Positions 32,601-42,812 of a stretch of 64,000 bases of DNA are shown here, in pieces. The position numbers and the translations under genes are program-made. The notes under the pieces were generated by a model. It was not told where the DNA came from. It was given only the letters and a program-made list of their open reading frames with translations, and made no database searches. The DNA is from Ganoderma boninense (taxonomy: Eukaryota; Basidiomycota; Agaricomycetes; Polyporales; Polyporaceae). Within the stretch, counting starts at the first letter, position 1. The number at the start of each line of letters is the position of its first letter. The stretch spans positions 2,775,582 to 2,839,581 of the forward strand of contig CM035312.1 of the NCBI GenBank assembly GCA_002900995.3. The letters run 5' to 3'.

Positions 32601-33888
32601 ATGGACAGACAGCGTGCACGGTTCCGTGAACGAGGATTGGACGACAATCTCCTCAACTCGGCCAAGTTCAAAATGGTCGAGGCGGAATTGGACGTATCAG
32701 GCTTCGGTGTAGATCCGGCGTTGCTTGATGAGGTAAGGTACTCTCTGCAGAGTTATCGCATTGCTTAACAATCGAATAGATTCGCAACTCCGTCACGCAT
32801 ATCATGCTAAATGGTGGGTAGTCTGGGTGCATGTCATAGAGCTCTAGTAAACTCTCCGTTTGCCTTTCAGCGTGGAGGGTCGACTTCAACCTTTCTCTCT
32901 CCTCGTTCGAGGTCGATCTCAAAGGTGTACGCAACTTCATCGAGCTCGCCTTGATTTCACCGTATGATGCGCCACCGAAGATCAATTTCGTGAGCTCCGT
33001 AGGCATCTTTGGACGTAAGTCTTAACCACACCTTTGGCTGGCTCCAACTCAGAAATAAGCCGAACAGGGTGCACGCTCCAACCACCCGTACCTGAGATCG
33101 CCATTCCCCCGGCGCACGCCTTGGATACTGGCTACTCCGAGTCTAAGTGGGTCGCAGAGAAGATCCTGTCAAACATCGTGGAGCGAGCAGGCGTTCCGAG
33201 CGTCGTGGTCCGCCTCGGACAGGTGTGCGGAGACCGTCTCGGGCATTGGAACGAAAAGGAATGGTTCCCCGCCCTCGTCAAGTCCGCGCTCTTCACGCGC
33301 TGCCTCCCTGACCCTGGCGGTGTGAGTCTCTTTGCCTATATTCAAGTAGCCCTATAGTCTATCAGCATGCTAACCGGCACGACTCCGAAATGGCAGGTTG
33401 TCTCTTTCATACCGAGCTACCCCGCCGCGCGCGCCTTCGTCGAGATGCGGAACGCCTCTGGGCCGCTCTCGTACCTCCACCTTGTGCACCCACGCCCCGT
33501 CCCCTTCCGGACACTAGTCGCGCCCGTTGCCGCAGCGCTCGCCGTCCCTCTCGTGCCGTACGCAGCGTGGCTTTCCGCCCTCGAGGCGAGCCTGGCCGAC
33601 TCGAACTCCGAGCATGAGGTCGACGCGATGCGCGCGAACCCCGCCCTGCGCCTGCTCGACTTCTTCCGCGCGCAGGTGGCGGAGAGGGAAGGGCGCGTGC
33701 CGGAGGGCAAGGAGCCGATGGGCGTCGTGCGCCTCGCGACGGACGTCGGGGAGCGCACATCAGCAGAGCTCGCACGCCTCCCGCCGCTCGACGAGGAGAC
33801 AAGCCTCGCGTGGGTTGCGGCGTGGCGGAGGTCGGGATTCCTTCCCGACCCCGTCCTCGCGACTCGGGACTCCTCCGGGGTGGCGTGA
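29665..33888 (+). CDS. Adenylate-forming reductase, NRPS-like A-T-R enzyme (complete)
   Basis: Activates a carboxylic acid as adenylate, loads it on a phosphopantetheine arm and releases it by NADPH reduction, usually as an aldehyde. Nineteen exons: 29665-29902, 29957-30295, 30355-30423, 30488-30579, 30641-30772, 30826-30879, 30927-31009, 31064-31098, 31149-31246, 31302-31460, 31517-31535, 31586-31736, 31787-31844, 31900-32159, 32216-32732, 32780-32813, 32871-33014, 33068-33321, 33397-33888. They sum to 3228 nt, 1075 residues, the normal length. The adenylation domain spans roughly 1-510 with SSGSTNHPK (about 190), YGCTEVG (about 333) and WRVYGRKDEQI (about 420). The carrier-domain serine is in GCDSLQA (about 595), split by an intron. 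The thioester-reductase domain has VVVITGTTGGFG (about 687) and the YSESK motif (about 850). There is no condensation domain. The substrate class (aryl acid or amino acid) cannot be read off by eye. Confidence 0.92.
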
Positions 33889-35204
33889 CGCTGGTGCGTT
33901 GGCGAGCGGAGGTACTGCGGAGGTTTGGAGGGATGACGCGGGGGAGACGGGTGAGACACCGGACACGGTCCGAGATTCATGGAGATATTGGACGTGGATG
34001 GGGGTTGGTACAATATTTACCCATGGGGTAAGGGTGGCGTTCAACCGCCGCAGACGTTCGGTGCCGATCACTATGCATTTCTGGCCTCTGCCTTGTGCTT
34101 GAAAATTTGGTGTGCCCAGCGCGTTTCTGTGGCGACGAGCTTGTACACCCTGACGCGCGTACTAGGAGCTCCATCGAGGCTCCATGATGGCATCTTTATC
34201 TAACTTACCTTCTTCGTGAATTGCGGGTGCTGTATTAAGCAGCTTCCACCGACCACTGAGGATTTCCGCCATTCTGTCAACGTCCTCTACAGACTTGGTC
34301 TGAGAGGGACGTCGGCACACGAAGATTCTTGCACACTCGGGATTTGAACAACATTTCGTTAGCACTGACGTCACAATCCCTAAGGGGAATGTTTATAGGC
34401 CAATGTTGCTAGCCTCCGCAGTAATCCGGAAGTATTTCCGATCACCCAGCGGCATGACTTGCCTGTCAGCTGTCCCAGAAAGTGGCCAGGATCGGCGCAG
34501 CGCAGCAGTGTGAACCAAATCTAAACTCAGAGCACGTTGATTCAGGAATATTGACGTCCTCCTTCAATCCGCCGTATGTAGTGTTATCAAAGGCAGAACC
34601 TGGAGCAGTGAAGGGTGTCCGGGAAGACCACAGTATTGTATAGTGACGGCTCGTTTTAACGTCGGTATGTGATGCTGTCCGAAAGCCGGGTTCACGATGT
34701 TGCTTATGGCCGCAAGAATGAGCTCTGAAAGAACATTCCGAGATCGATACAAGGGTGCGTACCGATGTGGCCAACGGGGACCACAACTACGTTCCAAGCA
34801 ACTACTTAAACCCGTCGTGCTGATCCCATAGTGGTTGGATCTGCTCTGCTTGGAGAATGTCAAAACGTCACGACTGATGGAAAGCCGACTATACAGCGTC
34901 TAGAGGGACACATCGTGCTCGAATTTGGACAAAGTGGTATTAGTGCGACGACTGTACAGTGAGGATCGAGATTCGACACGGACGAAACACCGCGTGCATA
35001 CACACCTAAAAGTATGCACTGTACGTCGTACGGTCTCAACCAACAAGCGGCTATATCCAAGAAAAACAAAAGGCACTCAACCTGAACCGAGTACTCCACA
35101 CCCGATCGACCCCAGTCCATGCTCCAAGTTCCACATTGTAAACTCCCGACGGCCCAATGGTCATCCCACCATATCGCACTACAGTAATCCACACCTGACA
35201 TCCC
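33889..35204. other. No gene recognised
   Basis: Downstream of AFR and beyond the end of the BEM46-like gene. Short frames only; none has splice structure or motifs. Confidence 0.5.
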
Positions 35205-37017
35205 TCAAGCCTTTGCCGGAGGCACTGGAGGCAAATCCTTGACCCTTGCGACGAAGTCCGCCACCGCAGACCAGTATCCCTGCTGCACGCACGTGTCGTC
35301 TGCACATCGCAATATCGCGTTAGCCTCCGCCGCCCGAAACCCAACATCACGCACGAGAGACGAATGACGACGCGACGCACTGTGTGTCCCCTTCTCGAAC
35401 TCAATGAACCGCGAATAGCCCGCGCCGGGGCTCCTCACGCGCTCGTCCTTCGGCTTGTCTTCCTCCTCGGGGGCGAAGTACGGCGGGGGCACGGCGCGCC
35501 GCCCGCCAGGCGCGCGCTGCTGGACGAGCTCCCAGAGGCCCTGCATGTGCTCGCGCGGGACGACCTCGTCGCGGACGCCGCTGAGGAGGAGCATGGGGGT
35601 CTCCTGCGGGAGCAGCGGGACCTTCGACGCGGAGTCCCACTTCTGGTGGCAGAGGAACGCGAAGGGGCCGAGAACCGGCAGCGCGGTGGGTACGAGCCGC
35701 GGGAGGGAGAGGAAGGTGTTTTCGAGGATCAGGGCGCGGATCTGCGGCAAGCGATGAAGGTGGGCATTCGTCAGTACTGCCCCAAGGGTCGGGATACTGG
35801 GTTGGATGTGGGGAGAGACGACGCACTGCATGTTGGTTGCGGCTCGCGAGGTCAATTGCGACGGCACCACCGATGGATTGACCGTACAGGATCTGTTCGT
35901 GACGTCAGCACCCCAGAAAGTGCTTTGTTACATTCGGCTAGACTGTAAGAAGATTTAATACCACTTACGATCGGTGTTTGGGACAGGAAGGGATCCGCCA
36001 GGACATGATCAAGGGCGCATTGCGCGTCTACGCGGATGCCTGTATGACGTTCTCAGAATGCTTTCATGGAGTGAAGAAAGGTTGCGAACGGACCCTTTTC
36101 GGACGGATTACCCTCAGAGAGACCGTACCTTTAAGATAAATATACATGTACAGTTAGTGGATGTAAGTGAGAAACGAAACGACATATTGCGGAGAGTATT
36201 CACTTACCCGCGGTATGAGAGCATAAGGACATTGCAACGCATTCGGACATAAAACACTTTCGCTAATGGTATACGATGGCCCACATTCCCGCCATTTCCA
36301 TGAAACATTAGAATTGTTGGCCGTCTTGCAGCGAACTGCAGCGGTGCATGTTAGGATGGTTTCTTCGAACAAGCGACCCGGCACGTGACCGCTTGCACGC
36401 TTTCAATCTCTCGGTGACCACAGTGAAGGACACGAAAACGCAACATAAACAGGGGCGAGATGTGGCACGAGCATGTGGGCAAGAAATGGACGCAAAATGA
36501 ATGGGAACCATACGGGGGAAACGCACCTCTTCATTCGACTCTTCATCTGGGCTGTCGATCGGCATTGCGCCAATATTCGGCAACTCCTTCCGCTGGATGA
36601 GCAGATAGCATCGCAGTTTCACGCCGTCCGGGGTCTCTAATTGAAGGTCGCGGTATGGCAGGTCGAAGTCGGTCGGCACAGGTACCTCTGCTCGTTCATT
36701 AGTATTGTCGGCACTAACAAGTACGCGGAAGACGAGACGCACCTGTGCGTGAACCAGGAGGATACGCGGAAGGATAGATGAGGTAGTTCTGGCCAAAGAA
36801 CAGAAGGCCAAAGCCTGAGAATGATCGGACGACGACCGTGGCATGCGTCAATACGATATAACAGGGTAATGGAACACAACCTCGGCGCACCGACGGTGGA
36901 TAAGCCCGCCGCAGTCGCTACCGTCCCCTGAGAGTAATGAATACATGAGGGCGAATGGCGTCCGTTGAGTCCACTCACTTTGGCGAAGGCTTCGATGGAA
37001 GGGAGGAGGTTAGACAT
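35205..37017 (-). CDS. bem46: BEM46/ABHD13-like membrane-anchored alpha/beta hydrolase
   Basis: Nine exons in gene order: 37017-36979, 36927-36891, 36814-36743, 36687-36527, 36335-36208, 36128-36094, 36039-35969, 35892-35827, 35741-35205. They sum to 1146 nt, 381 residues. An N-terminal membrane segment (LSTVGFGLLFFGQNYLIYP) precedes the hydrolase fold. The motif ILMFHGNGGNVGHR is the HGNGGN oxyanion motif of this family. The nucleophile is Ser in LYGQSIGG (about 187), the acid is Asp in SGVRDEVVP (about 261) and the base is His in FEKGTHS (about 323). An insert of about 40 residues rich in Pro, Glu and Lys lies between the Asp and His. Fungal Bem46 proteins act at ER/plasma-membrane sites and affect polarity; the natural substrate is not firmly known. 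Two exons are very short (35 and 37 nt). Confidence 0.9.
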
Positions 37018-37035
37018 GGTAGTATTCGACGACCG

Positions 37036-37650
37036 CTAGGGACCTCCTGTGGCGTCAGTGTGCCCGTCGGAGGCGGTTGTTTGTACGTGTTGTCCGACAA
37101 CGTCCGCTTCGTCCACATCGAGAGACCCGTCTTCCAACTGCTGATCTTTCCCTCTCCGACAACATTGAGCTTGTTCGTCAATATCCAGATACGACGGGCT
37201 GCGTTGGAGCATCTTCTGCATCCTCTCAACGGAAATCATGCAAGAACGGGAGCGGCCGCGGAGTAATCCTTGACCAAGCAACGGCATCGATCCGTCTCTT
37301 GTAGTGCATTCGAGCGACCGTCTTACCTCCGCAGTGCGCACTTCAACAAGACTGGGTGCGCAATGCGCCTTCCATTGGCCCTCCATATCCCTCTGAATCC
37401 TCTCATCTTGCGCCTTCCCAAAATCTTCCAGCGGTGTTCCGACGGTCCCAAGACCGCCATGACATCGACATCCCCCCACCGGTGATGACCCCAGATCTTC
37501 TACCGTAACCGATGCTTCGGCCGTTATTGCGTATTTATGAGCCTGGCTTGCAACAGTGCTCCGCCGTACGGTCCGATTGGTCCAGCTGGAGCTGGATCCA
37601 ATTTGTGAGCCTCGAGGCCAGCTGTTCAACCGGCTCCAAGCGCCAGCCAT
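37036..37650 (-). CDS. Hypothetical protein, possibly mitochondrial, exon structure unresolved
   Basis: A 204-codon open frame whose start is Arg/Ser/Trp-rich and lacks acidic residues (WSRLNSWPRGSQIG...RTVRRS), like a mitochondrial targeting peptide, followed by a charged region (LEDFGKAQDERIQRDMEG). Near the 3' end a different frame reads RRIWILTNKLNVVGEGKISS, which looks more protein-like than the annotated frame. An intron is therefore likely between about 37350 and 37200. I recognise no family. The 5' end of the BEM46-like gene lies just 18 nt downstream. Confidence 0.3.
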   Translation of the reverse strand: MAGAWSRLNSWPRGSQIGSSSSWTNRTVRRSTVASQAHKYAITAEASVTVEDLGSSPVGGCRCHGGLGTVGTPLEDFGKAQDERIQRDMEGQWKAHCAPSLVEVRTAEVRRSLECTTRDGSMPLLGQGLLRGRSRSCMISVERMQKMLQRSPSYLDIDEQAQCCRRGKDQQLEDGSLDVDEADVVGQHVQTTASDGHTDATGGP

Positions 37651-38240
37651 CTAACCGAGGACTTAGTGCGTCGGTTCTGTCCGGTTTTATCGTCCGCGGC
37701 CTTTCCCGCTAATAGCCTCCAGTAGCCTCCCCGTTGCCTCTTTCTTACGTTCAGCCGTCGCTTGCCGTTGCATAAGCGTTAGAGTGCCGACGGGCGTACT
37801 TACAGCGGGCGCAGCATGCTCACCACGACATCGCTTTTCGAGGCATGGACACGACCGGTGCGGAAGACACATTGCCGGCTGAACTTCCGTCCACTGCCCG
37901 ACCACAGAAGCCCCAGAGGTCTGCGCCCAGCCGTCTTGTGATGGACAAGCAGAAGGCTGGCCACATATCATGGATTGGAACCATCCATGCGGGGACGCCG
38001 ACAGTGATGATGACCTTCGCATTCGTGGATGGAACGTTCCGAGGGTGGAGCGGAACGATCAGACTAATCAACCCTAACGCAACTTGTCTCGGGTGAGTGT
38101 TGCTTCTCTCGCTTAGCACCCGTGCCGCATCTCAAATGAAACACGCTCGCGTTCTTGGGTCACAGTGATGCAAATGCACATTTGGCGCGTGGAGCACCCG
38201 CGACACGCGCAAACATGTTTGTCCCCAGCGATTCCACCCG

Positions 38241-38247
38241 TATAAAT
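38241..38247 (+). promoter_or_regulatory. TATA box of the small secreted-protein gene
   Basis: TATAAAT lies 128-134 nt before the start codon at 38375, followed by a CT-rich leader. Confidence 0.45.
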
Positions 38248-38374
38248 TCTGGACGGAGCGGACGGAGAACGGCATTGACTTCCTGTGGTCATTTGTCTCC
38301 CGTCTCCTCTCTCAGACCCAACGCCAACGCACCCACCCCACACTCTCTTTACCCTCCACATTCCTTAGTACAAA

Positions 38375-39218
38375 ATGTTCTTCAACAAGCTCTCCGCCGT
38401 CGCCGCTGTCGCCTTCAGCGCTTTCGCTTCCGCCGCTCCCCTCAACACCCCCGTCGGCGATCTTCCTCTGCCCGACGTGTCTGCCGTGACCGGCGTCGTG
38501 GGTGGCCTGGTCGGTGACCTACCTATTGTCGGTGGCATCCTTCGCCGTGACCTCCCTGACCTCTCCGCCGTGACTGGTGTTGTGTCGGGCGTCGTTGGCG
38601 ACCTCCCCATTCCGGCCGTTGGTGGCATCCTTCGTCGTGATACGCCCAAGAGCGTGGCCGTCATCCTCACGGGTGTCCAGGCTCAGCTCGAGCCCGTGAC
38701 CGCCTCCTTGGGTGAGAACTCTGGTCCGATCTCGTTTAGTGCTTTTACTAAGTTCCTTCGCAGCCTTCATCACTGCCGCGAACGCGACGGTTGAGGCCGT
38801 GACCGCCCCCGCCAACGAGATCATCAGCATCCTCGGCGGCGCCGTCGTCGACCTTAAGGCCCTTGTTGGTGTCGACGCCAGCATCATCCTCGCTTCCGTC
38901 GATGGCACTGCCGCTGTCACGGTCGATGTCCTTGCTGGCCTCGTCGCGCACGTCGTCGTTGTAAGTCCCTCCCACTCCTCAGTATGACACGGTCCCCTTA
39001 GACCCTGTTTTCAGACTGTCTTCCACGCTCTCGGCGTCGTTGTCACCATTGCGGGCTCTGCCATCGATGGTGCTCTCTTCACGATCCTCGCCAACGTCGG
39101 CGCTGCCGTCGGCACGCTCGTTGCCCTCGTCCTCCACCTCGTCGCTGGCGTCCTCGTTGGCCTCGACGTCGCTGTCCTCGGCCTGGTGAAGGCTATCCTC
39201 CCACCGTCATCGACCTGA
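38375..39218 (+). CDS. Small secreted hydrophobic protein with internal repeat
   Basis: Exons 38375-38711, 38764-38960 and 39015-39218 give 245 residues. A clear signal peptide (FFNKLSAVAAVAFSAFASA) is followed by two copies of a roughly 31-residue unit containing LSAVTGVV and PIVGGILRRD; each ends in a dibasic RR. A Kex2-like processor could cut there (inference). The rest is Val/Ala/Leu-rich with glycine. The frame ends at TGA 39216. One more base in the CCC run at 39200-39202 would extend it to TAA at 39251-39253 with a natural-looking VIDLNVHVLISLFKL end, so the terminal frame is probably wrong by one base. The family is unnamed to me, though similar Val/Gly-rich secreted proteins are common in polypores. 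Confidence 0.75.
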
Positions 39219-39253
39219 ACGTCCACGTCCTCATCTCCCTCTTCAAGCTCTAA

Positions 39254-40573
39254 GTGTCGCGCTGGTCTCGGGTTCCCATACGCATAGCATTAGTTTTGTT
39301 TCCCTTGCTCCAACGTTATCGCTCTCATTGCTTCTAGAATAGGAAGGCAGCTCGTAGTGTAGTTCGGCATTCGGGTGTAGGACGCGGCAGCTCAATATAC
39401 CCGCGCACTTGTTCATACCCTTATCGTTCTTGACAGCTATCGAGACAGCTAAATGCTGAAGTGCATAATCCCTTCTTCGTTTGTGTGTTTGCAGGGATGG
39501 AGTGTGTTAGACCTCTTCGGTGAACGAAGCGGTGTGTGGAAGGGTGGAAGTCAGTTTGCCGCCAAATGAAATCCTTGCGGGGTGCAAGCGTGGTCGAAGG
39601 TCACTGCGGATTCCGTTGCCTGTTGTGCCAAAGGTTGCTGATGCTGACGCATTCTGGCAACGTACCCTAGCGCGATGGTAGGCCTCAGAACGTGGACATG
39701 GCGCGGGTGAGTCTTTCGACGAGAATCAGAACCACTGTGCAACCGCGGATGTTATCATCGCCGCTCAGTCTCCTTGCTTTCTACTCGGGTCCTCTGCAGA
39801 GATTTTTGAGGGGTTTCTGGGAACATAAAGTATTCCATTGGACTGTTCGCATGTCATGGTCGGCCCGTTACTCCCTCGTTCGCGAACGTGGGTTCCGCCG
39901 GGTTGCGATAACGGTCATCTACAGCGCCTGCCTTTTTGGTCATGTCCAACGCGAGCGGCGGGCACTGCACTGCCCTCAGCATGCAATCCTGCAGTCACTG
40001 CACCTCCTGGTGATTCCGAACAGCCGTGTGTTCCGACATGGATATGAGCCACTACATGCATGCAACCGTGCAGATACCGCCATGACCCCTTACATGGAAT
40101 TCGTACGCAAGCCTGAGGGAGGCACGCCAGCTTCGACTCGCAACCCCTGAATGCGGTCCATTCCCCGGGTGCATTCATTCACGGATGCCGCACGACGTCG
40201 AACACGGTGCCCCGAACGTCTGAGCGCACAGATATCACACCCGGTGAAAGAGTGGCCAAACCTTGACGGCAAGACAGGATGCTATCCGGCGGAAGACGCG
40301 TGCGACGTGATGCACGCACCCTCTGCGCTACGCGAAGTGCCACCGACACACGAGAGATGGGAACGGGGTACACTGGCAACGAGTGCGGCGCGCGCTCGAG
40401 AGACGAAAACATTCAGGTGAACGGGGCGTGCAAATAATATCACGTACAATAGCGACAAAACGTCACAGAACGGCTTCCCTCCGATAAATGACAGATCCGG
40501 GTCCGGGTGTACACGGCGACATATTATCATGCTCCAGTCAACAATGCTGAGGTCGTCCACATACATCCACGCC
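39254..40573. other. No gene recognised
   Basis: A 152-codon plus-strand frame at 39692-40150 lacks family resemblance. The region between the secreted protein and the Cue1-like gene is otherwise featureless to me. Confidence 0.45.
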
Positions 40574-41766
40574 TCATGAACTCGTGCCCTCCGCCTCTTT
40601 GTTCTGTTGCGCGAGCATCCGCCTACACAGCCAAACAGCCGTAAGTCTCTGTCAAGAACACACGATCACGGGATTAAGATAAGGGGAAGAGAATGGTACG
40701 CACTGCCGTGCAGCCAGGATCATCTGCGCCTTGCGCTCCCGGAGGCTCGCTTCTCGTTTCTCCGCGGAGTCCTCCCATACTGCCCTCCTACCCGCCTCTT
40801 CGGGCTCCGCGCCGACGGAGGTCGCCGACGTGCGCGCCTCAAGGTGGTATCGCGTAATTAGGTTGTCTTGCTTCTTCGCTTTCGACGGGCCAGCGGCCGC
40901 ATTGATATTTGCGGCGGCAGGCTGCGCTGGGGCGTTCGGTTGTGACGTCCGAGGGTAGACGGTGTAATATGCGGGAGGGGGCTGTTGGAGAGTTGAAGCA
41001 TCAGTACTGGTGCGCCAAGATGTTTAGGGGTTCGGAGACGCACCGTGGGGAGAAACCCGCGTTCGAGAATCTTGTTGGATGTCTGTTCGACGTTTCCTGT
41101 CCGTAATAGGTCGTAGCGAATATTGTCACTGTAAGGACTCGATGTCAGCAGACCTGTCGCGAAGCAGCGGTATATATTGGATGCAGTCTTGCTGCGGTGA
41201 AACGAGCCAGAGAACAGTCCTCAGGTGAGTCCCGATTTATACGACAGTCGTACCCCAGACCTTCTCAAGACTATTGCATGCCCCCATAACCCTCTGAAAC
41301 CTCGACTTTCAGTCGTCCGAAATGATCGGTCCTCCCGAGTCATTGTGGTTTTGTCATTCTTCGGAGAGGGCTGCGCGTTCCACAAATTCAAGAACATGGA
41401 GAACGCAAGAACTCACCTTGGGATGTCTGGGAACATGGCATGTATTGTATCGACCTGATGCCGGGGTTAGGAGAGGACAGTAACGAGAGTAACAGTCGTA
41501 CCATTTCTGGGGTGACAGTCTTTGGTCGAAAGCCCAGGACCGTGGAAGGTGACGGTAGCCCATTGCCATCCTTCGTGCCTGTGACAATTCAAAGTATGCC
41601 GGAAGGGTATAAGGCGTGGGTTTAGAAGAGGAATGCAGCGAGAATATTGCCCGTCAGACTAGCCATCGTGTTCCCGAAAGTAACGATCGGACGCACCAGA
41701 CGAAGCCCACCGCACCACCAAGACAATGACGGCCACTGCAACCAGAACATTTACTACTTCTCCCAT
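40574..41766 (-). CDS. CUE1: Cue1-like CUE-domain ER membrane protein
   Basis: Six exons in gene order: 41766-41697, 41578-41502, 41454-41417, 41128-41044, 40981-40704, 40622-40574. They sum to 597 nt, 198 residues, the size of yeast Cue1. A single N-terminal transmembrane anchor (VVNVLVAVAVIVLVVRW) is followed by a CUE ubiquitin-binding domain (VDTIHAMFPDIP ... YDLLRTGNVEQTSNKILERG). A Pro/Ala-rich linker and a charged C-terminal helix (WEDSAEKREASLRERKAQM) match the position of the Ubc7-binding region. In yeast Cue1 tethers and activates the E2 Ubc7 for ER-associated degradation; the same role is inferred here. No single frame carries this gene, which emerges only after splicing. It faces the Ubx2-like gene head to head. 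Confidence 0.85.
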
Positions 41767-42213
41767 GGCGTCCAACCGTGCAACAAGTCGAGCCCAGAAG
41801 CAGAGCAGGGCAGAATGTGGTGAGTGTTGTGGAACAAGATCAAGTGGTGGCTGCAGGCGTTAAGCCCAAGAGGCGCCGCCGAGGGGTTATGTCATCTACA
41901 TAATTTACAGCTATTTTGGAAATAAATTGAAAAATGCAGAAATGCATGGGTCGCAAAGTGAGGCACTATCGAGCTTGCCGCTTCCCAGATGACTCTAATC
42001 TGCCTATGAGGCTTCTATAGACGACCTTTGAGGCATTTGGAACGGTGGAATTACCCCCAAATAGCCCCAGTCCGAGCCTGGCGACTGTCCTCGTCATCCA
42101 GCATGCGCTCTGGCACGCTCTGTGATTAAGTAGAAATGGCTGTTCAAATCCAGTTTCTATGAATGCCAGCCGCACTTCAGCACTTCATATGTATACAATA
42201 TCCTTCTGCGATT

Positions 42214-42762
42214 TTATGAATAAGTTTGGAGGCATCGCCGTCGCTTGACAGGGAGAGAACGCATTGTTGTCTCCAGAACCTTACGGCGCTTATTCAGTCC
42301 AGAGGTCAGTGGGACGAGCTTGTATGAGTAGTCTTGACGGTTTGAACATCCGAAAGACCGCAAAGCCTTTGTGACGCCTAAATATGTATGAATCATATTC
42401 AAGGAGCACCCTAGAACTAACAATCGGCAGTAAGGCCGTTGGTTGTGGCAAGGACGTGAATTTCCCTCTCGATGACCACGCCCATCTTTCTCGCGAGAAA
42501 CTTCATGCATGGGCTTGATTACGCTGCTGATTTCGGAGACATTGCGAACGCCATAGAGCTCATTCGATAGTAGTACATACTCATACGTCGGGCCTTCGGG
42601 AATTTCTGCATTTCTTATTTTAATTTTACATACAGAGCGCGTGAGGACCTTTCCGAAATAGCTGTAAATGGCATAACTCACTTTTTGGGCCACAACTCGG
42701 CGGACCCAAGCCTCCTGCCGGCCACATTCATCCTCTGCACAGTCCTCCCATCTAATTCCCAA
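42214..42762 (-). other. 182-codon frame of unknown status between two ERAD genes
   Basis: An uninterrupted minus-strand frame in an AT-richer stretch (41880-42700). Its composition is not clearly coding and I recognise no motif. It may be chance, a gene relic, or part of the shared promoter region of the Cue1-like and Ubx2-like genes. The rest of 41767-42812 shows nothing else. Confidence 0.2.
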
Positions 42763-42812
42763 CTAGCAGTCTGCGCTGCTCTCGACGCTCCTTCTCACTC
42801 TGCCAGCTCACC

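Larger units (their letters stand above)
24019..33455. repeat. Large duplicated segment, copy 2 (AKR - DUF6534 - AFR, no Ngaro)
   Basis: Collinear with 9702-23918 minus the Ngaro element; the empty site is at 28995/28996. It starts abruptly at the gap inside the AKR gene. Sequence beyond 33455 is not represented in copy 1, and sequence left of 9702 is not represented in copy 2. Confidence 0.9.

Noticed and set aside
33407..34071. Overlapping antisense frames over the last AFR exon
   Set aside because: The sense strand carries the conserved reductase C-terminus; the antisense frames are composition artefacts.
39692..40178. 152-codon plus frame and overlapping minus frame
   Set aside because: No codon bias, motif or splice context; not supported as a gene.
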